Below, piece by piece: positions 53,984 to 62,896 of a stretch of 64,000 bases of DNA (the first letter of the stretch is position 1; each line of letters begins with the position of its first letter). The position numbers and the translations under genes were made by a program. A model generated the notes under the pieces. That model had not been told where the DNA came from, did no database searches, and saw only the letters and a program-made list of their open reading frames with translations. Source of the DNA: JAPPHY01 sp965247535 (GTDB lineage: Bacteria > Chloroflexota > Dehalococcoidia > Lucifugimonadales > UBA2985); NCBI GenBank assembly GCA_965247535.1, contig OZ252018.1:744001-808000 (forward strand), given 5' to 3'.

Positions 53984-54012
53984 ATGTTAGCATAGTAAGG
54001 TTCTGCTGTCTA
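53984..54012 (-). promoter_or_regulatory. Putative promoter of the DUF11 gene
   Basis: On the minus strand TAGACA (54012-54007) and TAACAT (53989-53984) are 17 nt apart. The match is five of six and four of six. The leader would be about 50 nt. Confidence 0.45.
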
Positions 54013-54014
54013 CA

Positions 54015-54036
54015 TTGTGAGCGAAAATTCTCACAA
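54015..54036. promoter_or_regulatory. Inverted repeat, possible operator
   Basis: TTGTGAG-N8-CTCACAA, a perfect 7-bp dyad, lies directly upstream of the putative -35 box of the DUF11 gene. Two half sites one helical turn apart suggest a dimeric regulator. It differs in spacing from the CRP consensus. Confidence 0.45.
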
Positions 54037-54396
54037 ATAAATCTCGGCATTTTCCAATCAGTTTCTGGCATTCGGTTTCTCCTCGGCAATCTTGCCAAAG
54101 GTGCTTGTAGTTCGCAGTTGAGGCCTGTGCGGTCTCTTCCTCCACTTCAAGGCTGGGTTCACTTCGCGCTTCGGCGGGATGGGGCCGGCTGCATTCGAGG
54201 CCGCCGGGCACTTGTACCACACGAAACAGAGGGACACAATGAAGCTGAACCGGCCAGTGAAGGGACCTCGGAATGGAACTTCAGTAAGCATTGGCGAGGA
54301 GGCTGACCCGGACCTGTCAGTCCAGCATGGCGTTGAGGACGAGCTTGGTCTTGACCAGACCGCCGAGCGCGGTGCGTTTGGCCTATTAGGTCACAA

Positions 54397-55797
54397 GTGA
54401 CGACGAAGACCCAGCGGATTGCGATTGTAGGCGGCGGCGTGGCCGGACTGGGGGCAGCCTGGGCGCTCTCCCACAGCCCGGACAGGTTCGACTTCCGCGT
54501 CTTCGAGGCGAAGGACCGCCTGGGCGGCAACGCCTTGACGGTCGACATGCCTCAGGAGGGCGGCGGGTCCGTTCCCTTCGACATATCTGCAACAGCCCTC
54601 ATACCATCCGTCTACAAGCACGTGCTTCTCCTTATGGAGCAGTTCGGAATCGATCTCCTGCCCACTCGCTTCAGCTACACCGTAGAGTACGGAGACGGAA
54701 TCTATGCCCATGACTTCGATTCCGGCCTGCGAGACGAGCTTCAGAGTGAAATCCAGCGGTTCCAGCGCCTTCTGCGGATGCTGAGGAAGGTCGGCGTGCT
54801 GACCCGCGCCCGCTCTCGGCTCCTTAATGCGCTGAACCCGTTCAACTACGTCTCCATGGGGACCGTCCTGGACCTGGCGGAGCTGTCCGACGACTTCCGG
54901 TACAAGGTTTTGAAGCCCATGGTCATCAACTTCGTGCTGGCGACTAACGTGTTCGACATGCCGGCCTCGCTCTTCGCCAGGTATCTGGAGTTCTTCGGCA
55001 TAGAGACCGCAACCTCTATGCACACCTGGGACCAGGGCACGCGGAACATATACGAGCACCTAACTGCCGGCTTCCGCGACAAGATTTACCTCAGCCGGCC
55101 CGTGCAGAAGGTGTACCGCAATCCTGACGGCGTCGTGGTGGAAGATGCCGAGGGCGTGTGGGAAGCGTTCGACCAGGTCATCTTAGCCTGTAATGCCAAC
55201 CAGACCCTGCCTGCGATCGACAGCCCCAGTCAGCTGGAGCAATACATCCTTTCGTCGGTGCGCTACGATAGGGAGCTTCACCGGGAAGCGGTGGTCCATT
55301 GGGACGCGTCCGTCCTCCCGGAGGACGACACCCATGCCTTGTCCACCAGGAGCAACCACATTCGTCAGTACGGGGCCAAGCCGGATAACTACGAGGTCAC
55401 CTACATCATGCACAACCAACAGCCCTGGGCCGGTCGGTCGGACAAGCCATGCCTGGTCACCTACAATCCGGTCAGCCCCATCGATAGCCGGAAGATTATC
55501 GCTCGTCACCAGTTCCAGCACATCGTGCACGACGTCCGGCACGTCGTGTGGCTGGCGCCGTTGTTCCGATTCATTCAGGGCAGACGCCGGACCTGGCACT
55601 GCGGCGCACACACCCTGGTCAACAGCCAGGAGACGTGTCTTGTCAGCGGGCTGGTCACGGCGAGGCAGCTCGGGGCGGACTATCCCTTCTCAGACGATGA
55701 AGCTCGACGGTGGTTCAACTACTACGGGAGCGTCATGTATGGCTGGGGGTTCAGGAAGGCGAGCGGGCAGAGGGAACACGCCCACCGGGATAGATGA
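54397..55797 (+). CDS. FAD-dependent amine-oxidase-like oxidoreductase
   Basis: 466 residues. The dinucleotide motif IAIVGGGVAGLGAAWAL is at the N terminus, followed by VFEAKDRLGGNALTVD, the usual FAD ribityl loop of the flavin amine oxidase/phytoene desaturase fold. The late HCGAHTLVNSQETCLVSGL corresponds to the second FAD contact. Similar proteins accompany fatty-acid or cyclopropane-lipid genes elsewhere, but none is present here, so the substrate is open. The start is GTG at 54397 with TTAGG upstream. Confidence 0.8.
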   Translation: MTTKTQRIAIVGGGVAGLGAAWALSHSPDRFDFRVFEAKDRLGGNALTVDMPQEGGGSVPFDISATALIPSVYKHVLLLMEQFGIDLLPTRFSYTVEYGDGIYAHDFDSGLRDELQSEIQRFQRLLRMLRKVGVLTRARSRLLNALNPFNYVSMGTVLDLAELSDDFRYKVLKPMVINFVLATNVFDMPASLFARYLEFFGIETATSMHTWDQGTRNIYEHLTAGFRDKIYLSRPVQKVYRNPDGVVVEDAEGVWEAFDQVILACNANQTLPAIDSPSQLEQYILSSVRYDRELHREAVVHWDASVLPEDDTHALSTRSNHIRQYGAKPDNYEVTYIMHNQQPWAGRSDKPCLVTYNPVSPIDSRKIIARHQFQHIVHDVRHVVWLAPLFRFIQGRRRTWHCGAHTLVNSQETCLVSGLVTARQLGADYPFSDDEARRWFNYYGSVMYGWGFRKASGQREHAHRDR

Positions 55798-55888
55798 GAT
55801 CGGCGGCCTTCGCCCAGGCCGGAGGGAGAGAGGCGGGTATGTCGTTGCCGCGTTTGGTCGGCACCCGCCGGGTCTTTCGAACCCCGTG

Positions 55889-57519
55889 TTAGTGGGCCAG
55901 GAGGCCGGCAGCGACTTCTCGTGCCTCCTCCCAGGTTTGCACTATATGGTCCGAAGGCACGCGCCTGAGCACGTTCAACGCCTGAATGTTGTGGACAGAC
56001 GCTCCGCCGAGCCCCATCACGATGCAGTGGGTGTCGTAGCCCGTTGCGGTCTCGATCAGTTGTTCCACCACGAGAGCAGCGCTGTCGTCCACATAGACGG
56101 TGTCGGTGAAGTCCAGAATAACGACCTCGTGCTCCCGTATGTCCTCGCCGATGGTATCCAGAAGCTTGCTGGAGGAAGCGACAGTGAAGGAGCCCCTCAG
56201 AGCGACCAGCCCCACCCTGGCTGAGGAGCCGTCGATGTCTTCCTGATTCTCATCCGTGCCAAAAAAGCTGCTGTCCAGGATCCGCACCGAGATAACACTG
56301 TCCAGCTCGAGCAGTTCGAACTGGCGAGCGTGGGTTACCGCCGCGGCGATCATTCCCACGGCAACGGCCGTCACCAGGTCGAGGAACACGGTGAGCCCGA
56401 GCGTTAGGAGCATCACCGCCATGTGTTCACGCTGGACTCGGTGCAGGCGCGTTACGAACCTCCAGTCTATGGTATCCAGTGCAACCTTGAACAAGATCCC
56501 TGCCAGGAGGGCGTTGGGAATACGAGCAACGTAGTCCCCCAGGAGCAGCATCATGACCAGCAGTATGGCCACGGCGACCACTCCCGCAATGAAGGTCCTT
56601 CCGCCGGCCCGATAGTTTGCGACAGTGCTTGGGGTAGCTCCTGCCCCGGGCAGGCCTTGAATGAACCCGGTAAACACCGCGCCCATGCCCTGGGCAAGCA
56701 GCTCCTTGCTGGGGTCGTGACGAGACCGCGTCATGGAGTCTGCTACAAGTCCTGTCAGCAGCGTGTCCGCGGACCCTACAAGGGCTATGACCAGCGCCGG
56801 CTCAATGGAGCTGACCAGTACGCTGAACGAGAGTTCCGGTAACTTGAAGGAAGGGAGCCCGGTCGGGAGGGCTCCAATGGTTGGGGCATTGGTCAGCCAG
56901 ATAAGGCTTACCACAGTCCCGGCACCCAGCGCAACCAGGGAGGACGGGAGGTACCTGTCGAATCTCTTGGGCCACAGGATTGCTACGGCAAGCGTGATGC
57001 CGGCCACGCCCACGGCGTTGACCTCAAAGTGCTCGATGATGCTCGGGAAGTTCCGAATCGCTCCGAGCGGTCCGCCCGTGGCAACCGGCGCTCCCAGGAA
57101 GGGCAGGGTCTGCACCAGTATGACGCACCTACGCCCGTCATGAAGCCCGAAATCACGGAGTAGGGCGTGTAGGTCACGTACCGCCCGAGGCGCAGCAGGC
57201 CGAACACCATCTGGATCAGCCCGGCCATGATCACAATTGTGAAGGCCTCGGCTATGTTGTCGGCGTGGGCGGCTACGATGACCGCCATTGCCACGGTCAT
57301 GGAGCCGGTGGGACCGGATATGAGTGACCGTGTGCCCCCGAACACGGCGGTGAAGAAGCCCACGGAGATCGCCCCGTAGACCCCGGCAGCCGGCCCCAGT
57401 CCTGCTGCAATGCCGAACGCCAGGGCCACCACTGCCGCCGTGACACCGCCGAGGACGTCCCCAGGCAGACTCCTTGCTTCGAACCGCGGGAAGAAGATCG
57501 AGAGACGGTTCAGCATCAC
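55889..57519 (-). pseudogene. SulP-family anion transporter with STAS domain, frameshifted
   Basis: The first 130 residues (LPGDVLGGVTAAVVALAFGI, then SLISGPTGSMTVAMAVIVAA, then YTPYSVISGFMTGVG) and the 400 residues from 57115 down (VQTLPFLGAP to the STAS domain with VVILDFTDTVYVDDSAALVV) are two halves of one SulP transporter. They are in different frames, joined at about 57121-57128; removing two bases restores GVG-VILVQ. The real product would be about 540 residues. Either the gene is broken or the sequence has an error. The STAS part keeps its expected Asp-Ser motif region. Confidence 0.82.
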
Positions 57520-57735
57520 CTTCCTGCTATTGGGCCGGACACGTCAAGTCAAGAGCGTGGTATGGGAACTGAATTCATACCCTATAGACACCGGTGACCC
57601 TGTGCGGCGTGGAATTCGCTGCACCTCCGAACTGGAGGCCCATACGGGCCCGTTGTAGAAGCCGCATACCAGGTTAGAAGAGCCGAAACCCATTGTATAC
57701 CACAGGTACGATTGCCTGTGGTTGGTGCCCCGTGG
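57520..57735. other. Short intergenic region
   Basis: About 215 bp between two broken genes. Nothing recognised. Confidence 0.4.
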
Positions 57736-58040
57736 TCATTTTTTGGGCACTTTGCGGGAGCGTCGGGTAGGAGCCGTGAATTTGGCTATGTACCTCTCGG
57801 AGTCCGGCCGCGCGGCGATCGATAGCCCCAGGTTCAGCAGGCGCTCCGTTTCACGGGCTGCGCTCCAGGACGCCTCCAGGGCAGGAACGGTCTCGGTCTG
57901 GATCTGGTAGTTCAGATCGCCGCTCTGCTCGAAGTAATAGACGCCCACCGCGCCGGATATCAGAGTCAGGGCGACGGCAAGGCCAATGCCAGGTACAGCT
58001 TGATTCCGGTCCGCCGCCACCGTTCTCTAATGAAGTGCAT
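57736..58040 (-). pseudogene. Fragment of a sensor/chemoreceptor-type protein
   Basis: From the ATG at 58040 the frame reads MHFIRERWRRTGIKLYLALAL and then stops; one shift later the sequence continues AVALTLISGAVGVYYFEQSG and a helix with QTETVPALEASWSAARETER. Together this looks like the N-terminal membrane helix and the start of the periplasmic helical bundle of sensor kinases or methyl-accepting proteins. The frame ends at 57736 with a basic tail; no HAMP, kinase or signalling domain follows. It is therefore both frameshifted and truncated. Confidence 0.6.
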
Positions 58041-58274
58041 GTCAGAAATGCTCCAGCGAGGGGTGCCTACGATAGTTGTACAGTTTAGCGGGCAAGTTGT
58101 TCAAGCGTTTGAGTCCGATCCGCCCAACAGTCCGCGAGACCCGGAAGGCTTACATGCGGGGAACAGGTGAGTCCGCTCGATCTGCTGAATTGCATCGTCA
58201 ACTCCACCTCCATTTCCGCACATCTCCTCGCTGCTATTTTCTCGCGTGCGCCCCCACAAGACAAGAACCCGCAC

Positions 58275-59477
58275 CTATGGGTTTTCTCCGCCCAGCGCTG
58301 GAGTCGGGGATGCCGCCTCTTCGGCAGGGATCTTGGGAGTATCGGGCTCTTCCAACTGCTCCGGCTCCGGTTCCTTCACGCCGGGGTCGCTCCACTCTTT
58401 GTAGAAATAGACGAAGATGTCCCTTCCCACGGCCACTAGCGGTACGCCGACCAACACTCCCCACAGACCCGCAATCTCGCTGGCCACTATCAGCGTCGCC
58501 ATGATGAAGATCGGATGGAGTCTGAGCGCGCCTCCCTGAACGCGGGGCGATATGACGTTGCTCTCGATCAGCTGCACAATGATGTAGACCAGCGCCACCC
58601 AGGGGAGCTTGCCGGGGTCGGTGGCCAGCGCAACCAGCAGGCCCGGCACGGCGCCTATATATGCGCCGACAATCGGTATGAGGCCAAGTACGCCTGCCAG
58701 CAGTCCCAGGGTGAGCGGGTACCTGATGTCCAGGAAGAAGAGTCCTAGGAACACGAATCCGCCGATGATGGACGCGCTGATGACCTGGGCGCGAATGTAC
58801 GAGCCGATGACGCTGTGGAAGAGGTGAAACACGTTGCGCGTGTGCCTGGAAACGCCGGTGGGCAGCATGGAGTACATCCCGCCGATAAGCTGCTCCTTGT
58901 CCTTGAGCATGTAGAAAAGCAGGAATGGAACTACAGCGAAACCAATCACGGCTGATACGGTACTGGTGACGCTGTTTAGCGTCCTGGTCAGGATTGACAG
59001 TAAGACGTCACCTATTGTCCCGCTTGCGGATTGCAGCCACCCGTCCAGCTGTGACTTTAGGTCCTCAGGCACCTGCCTGTCGATGTCCACTAGCCAGCCC
59101 TCCACGGTGCTTTGGGCCTGTTCGTAAATCTCCGGAGCCGACCGGAAGAACTCCCTCATCTCAACGTAGATGGGCTGAACAGTGAGGTACAGGAACCCGG
59201 CCATCAATGTTAGAAACGCGGCGTATACTGCGACAATGGCGACTAGCCTGGCGATGCGAGGATGACGTGAATGGAAGGGGAACGCTCTCTCGATATACGA
59301 GACGAGCGGAAAAATGAGCTCCGCCACAATGACGCTCATGATGATGGGAAGCAGCGCACCTCGACCAAGGTACGTGATGAAGAGGAGCGACAGGACACCG
59401 ACAGTGACCAGTCCCGTCAGCCTCCACCTGATCCACACTGAGGGGGTTTCGCCATGCGCGCTGTTTGGAAGGGACAT
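58275..59477 (-). CDS. AI-2E family transporter (PerM/UPF0118)
   Basis: About 400 residues with roughly eight membrane segments. The family's conserved C-terminal core is visible: LGLIPIVGAYIGAVPGLLVA, then VYIIVQLIESNVISPRVQGG. The long extracytoplasmic region between segments 3 and 4 is present. The ATG at 59477 was chosen over an upstream codon at 59537 because the first hydrophobic segment follows it sensibly. The C-terminal tail is Pro/Glu-rich. Substrate unknown; family members export small molecules or act as Na+/H+ antiporters. Confidence 0.88.
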   Translation of the reverse strand: MSLPNSAHGETPSVWIRWRLTGLVTVGVLSLLFITYLGRGALLPIIMSVIVAELIFPLVSYIERAFPFHSRHPRIARLVAIVAVYAAFLTLMAGFLYLTVQPIYVEMREFFRSAPEIYEQAQSTVEGWLVDIDRQVPEDLKSQLDGWLQSASGTIGDVLLSILTRTLNSVTSTVSAVIGFAVVPFLLFYMLKDKEQLIGGMYSMLPTGVSRHTRNVFHLFHSVIGSYIRAQVISASIIGGFVFLGLFFLDIRYPLTLGLLAGVLGLIPIVGAYIGAVPGLLVALATDPGKLPWVALVYIIVQLIESNVISPRVQGGALRLHPIFIMATLIVASEIAGLWGVLVGVPLVAVGRDIFVYFYKEWSDPGVKEPEPEQLEEPDTPKIPAEEAASPTPALGGENP

Positions 59478-59722
59478 GAACTTGTTCCTGGACGACGGGG
59501 GCCAAGCCCTGTGGCGCCGGACGCCCGAAGCGCCCACGAAATCCTACCCATTGTAACACTCACGCTGCCCCGCTGCATTCACAGGGGCGCTTCATGCGCA
59601 CATACGCGGACCGGCCGAGCACGAACGCGCGGAGGCCCACGGGTCCATTCAGTCCGCCTGATGCCGCGTCTTCGTCTTGTGTAGCCGGCCATTGTTGAAT
59701 TCAACTCACGGCGTAAGGATAA

Positions 59723-60142
59723 TTGCCGCCGCTTTGGGGCATGGCGGCATACCCCGACCCCGGTTTCTCGCCTGCGTTGACGACTGTGTGGTTGGTGGCG
59801 GCGGCGATGCTGTTACTGCTGGGGTGGAGCATCTCACCGGGCGCCAACATGCAGAAGTACACTTTAAAGCGATGGCCGGACCGCAAGATCCTGTACAGTG
59901 GATTCTGGGGCGTGGCCCGAAACTTCAACTACATGGGCGAGGGTTTCCTCCCCCTGTCGATCACCCTTGTATTCGGGCACTTAGGGGCTCCGTGGGCGTG
60001 GACGTACTTCGTATTCATCGTCACGATGTTCACCTTCCGCCAGCGCGACGACGACAGGCACTGTGCGTAGAAGTACGGCGCGGAGAAGTGGGCGGAGTAC
60101 CAGGCGCGGGTGAAGTACCGGATCTTTCCGGGCGTCTACTAG
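59723..60142 (+). pseudogene. C-terminal remnant of a DUF1295/sterol-reductase-like membrane protein
   Basis: Reads GANMQKYTLKRWPDRK, then YSGFWGVARNFNYMGEGFL and FTFRQRDDDRHCA, a TAG stop (60068-60070), then in the same frame KYGAEKWAEYQARVKYRIFP and a final TAG. Relatives have Glu at the position of the internal TAG. The N-terminal half of the family is absent. This is a truncated, interrupted gene. Confidence 0.78.
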
Positions 60143-60325
60143 GAGCGGACGGCGCATTTGACGCAGGGACGATAGTGTCCCACTCAAGTTGACGACGCCC
60201 GCGTGTCATGGTACGTCGCCTTTAGAGCCCGCATCCTGATTCCCCCAACGGCCATAGCGGACACCGCGGCGGTGCCTTCTAGCTGCCGGTCGCGCGTCAC
60301 TTGCGCCGGCCGCCGGGGCAGCCCT

Positions 60326-60646
60326 CTAAGAGCCCGGCGGTCGGTAGTTGACGTTGCGCCCGATGGCTTCGTCTATGGTCTCGGGTGTGATCAGCACGGT
60401 GGCCTTCAGGACTATCGCGCCCGCTGACGACACCGCCATCGATACGGCGGCTGCTGCGGCTTGATCCGGGGGGTCCACAATCATGTACAGGTCGTCTGCG
60501 CCAAAGCCATAGTAGAAGGACTCCAACGTCCCGCCCATCTCTGCGAACATTTGCTCAAACATCGCGCGGCGTCCCGTGCCCCCCTCGCGCTGCAGTCCCG
60601 CTATGCCCTCGAGAGTGTAGTCTGCCTGGAATAGATACTTTGGCAT
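60326..60646 (-). CDS. GYD domain protein
   Basis: 106 residues of the small GYD (dimeric ferredoxin-like) family: YLFQADYTLEGIAGLQREGG, then GGTLESFYYGFGADDLYMIV. Function unknown. The ATG at 60646 has AGGGAGGA upstream. It stands alone between broken genes. Confidence 0.85.
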   Translation of the reverse strand: MPKYLFQADYTLEGIAGLQREGGTGRRAMFEQMFAEMGGTLESFYYGFGADDLYMIVDPPDQAAAAAVSMAVSSAGAIVLKATVLITPETIDEAIGRNVNYRPPGS

Positions 60647-60733
60647 GCTCGTCCTCCCTGGCTGTGATGGCTGGAATATACCAGAAGTTGTTGCCGCGGG
60701 CTACTAACGCGATCCTGCGAACACTTTCGATAG

Positions 60734-62515
60734 CTATGGGGCTATTCGTACTGTGATGATGTCCGTGTCGTGGAATTGCTGATGCCGAACGGACGTAGCG
60801 TATGCGCGCAGTAGCTGGAGAGACAGGTCCTGCTCAACCATGTTCTCCGAGTCGAACTGCTGGAGCTGGCGCAGCCTGTCCTCCATATTCTCCTCGTCTC
60901 CGGCCCCTCCGATGAACTCCAGGGTAGCTACCGGACCGTCGCTTGAGGCCGTCACTACTAGCTGACGTTCGGGTTTTGCGTCCTCCTGTTCGCGGTCGGG
61001 CTCGTCGTCAAGCGCCGTGAGCTCGCCGAAGTCCATAGGCGCAAGGGTGAGTAGAGTCTCTTCGGCTACGGCGCTCAAGCGCTCGCGTATGGCCGTGTCC
61101 CATCCACGGAGTCTGGCGAACTTCTCCAGGAAGTTGCTGAGATCAGGCAGCGCATCGATGTGCAGCCGCGAGTGGAAGCGCATTCCGCGGGGGTTGGTGA
61201 ACTCCAGGTAGAGGATCATCACGATCGCGGCCACGCCTCCCGTGGTTATCCCGCTCTGCAACAGGGCGCCCCATACCGGAACAATTTCCGGCATGGAGAA
61301 CAGCCCAAACTGGAAGGCCGCGCCAATCCAGAAACACACTCCCGCCACCGTTATCCTCTGCCTATTCGGCTCGCTCTGGATGACGGTCCTTGCGCCATCG
61401 ACGAACAGGTACGCGCTCAGAACTATCAGGTAGCCCGCCATGACCGAGCCGGGGATCGAGCTCAGCAGCCCGGACAGCTTGGGCAGGAAGGCCACGGCAA
61501 TCAACATTGCACCGATGACGTACCCGACCCTTCGGCAAGCGACGCCGGTCGTCTGGGTGTAGGACACAGCTCCCGGATTGACGATGTAGGGCACCGTCCC
61601 ACCAATGCCGGCGAACAGGTTGGTCACGCCTGTCCCGGTCAGGGAGGCCTGCACCTCTCGAAAGTCCACTGCTCGCGCGTCTCTCCTGGAGACCCGCTGC
61701 TGGGCAATAGACTCACCGTTGACCTGTATGGAGATGATCACGCTGAGGAACAGGAAGGCGGGCAGGAGCGTCCAGAAAGTCACGCCAAGACCTGAAATCA
61801 CAGGGGGCGAGCCCAGCCCGGGCCAATCGGCGGGAAGGCCTACCCATGCGGCCTCTCGCACGAACCCGGCGTCGTAGAGGCCGAAGGCCGCAGCCACGGC
61901 CGACCCGGCCACTATGCCGATTATCGGGCCCCAGAGCCGTGCCACAGCCGAGCCTCTAAGTATGAGCGCCGATACTATGCCAAGCGTGGACAGCGCCGCT
62001 ATGTGCGCCCCAAGTGCATCGCTGTCAGTGGCCTCCGGCAGAAGGCGTGGCACCACGGACGCCAGGGTGATCGACAGTATCATGAGAACCGTTCAGCCCA
62101 CCACGGGCGTGACAATGCGCCTGATTATGAACAGCCACTTGGATATGACGATCTGGCCGAGCCCGCATACGATGACCAGGGCGGCCAGGGTCGCAGGCCC
62201 ACCGTCCGATACCGCGTCTATGCAGAAGGGTATGGAGAACGCGGCCGTGAACATGGGCAGCATTGTCCTGGCCCCGACCGGCCCCGCGCCGCGAACCTGC
62301 ATCACCGTTGTCAGACCGGCAACCAGCAGGGACGCGAAGACCACCCACACCAGGTACGATTCGTCCCGTCCCGATGCCTTGGCCACCACGACCGGCGTCA
62401 CCAGCAGCGTCGCCGACGCTATCAGACTGAACTGAGCGCCATACCCCAGGGAGGCCAGAAAAGGGGGACTCTCGTGCGCTTCGAAGCGGGGCTGCTGTTG
62501 CGCTGAAATAGACAA
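60734..62515 (-). pseudogene. Xanthine/uracil-type permease with C-terminal ATPase-like domain, internal UGA
   Basis: A NAT/NCS2-type transporter. From the TTG at 62515 (GGGAG upstream) it reads through four segments to VTPVVG, meets TGA (62095-62093), and goes on in the same frame with TVLMILSITL and the usual later segments (GGTVPYIVNPGAVSYTQTTG, then FLPKLSGLLSSIPGSVMAGY). The TGA stands where relatives have Gly, so it looks like a GGA-to-TGA change. No SECIS-like hairpin follows. After the transporter comes a domain of about 150 residues (FLEKFARLRGWDTAIRERLS and AVAEETLLTL) that resembles a GHKL-type ATPase region. Broken gene, or a sequencing error. Confidence 0.78.
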
Positions 62516-62896
62516 TTTCGACTCCCTATATCACGGCACTGCCGATGTCCATCACCGTGAGGTTGCCTCGGCCGGTCTTGGCCACGAAGGCCAGGGAGGC
62601 CATAGCAGGGACCCGATCCAGAAGTAGGGGGGAAATCAGCTTGAACATCGCCGGGCTTGCTACGTGCCTTGGGTATACTGGAACCTGTATCCGTCCCACG
62701 CGCAGAGACGATCCATGCATACTTTACCACAATCGAATGTCGCAAGCGTTTCATGTAGTTTCAGAACCTGGACGCACTGCACCCACGGATTAGTCCCGAT
62801 TGCAGAGTTTCGCAGAACCCGATGGACTGGAGAAGGCGGAGTTCCGGAGCGCAGTGGGGCCGAACTTTAAAGGTAGCGGGGATGCTTCGGGACCAA
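62516..62896. other. Intergenic region, nothing recognised
   Basis: About 380 bp between the esterase gene and the broken permease. Only short spurious frames; no promoter or terminator I would defend. Confidence 0.45.

Larger units (their letters stand above)
53928..54396. other. Divergent control region between the DUF11 and FAD genes
   Basis: About 470 bp with no recognisable gene. It holds the likely promoter and an operator-like repeat of the DUF11 gene. Nothing specific was found for the FAD gene. Confidence 0.5.

Noticed and set aside
54015..54036. CRP or lac-operator site
   Set aside because: The half sites TGTGA and TCACA are 10 bases apart, not 6 as in CRP sites, and no lac-like genes are present.
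62093..62095. Second selenocysteine UGA, in the permease
   Set aside because: No SECIS-like hairpin follows, the site is Gly in the family, and a GGA-to-TGA change explains it.
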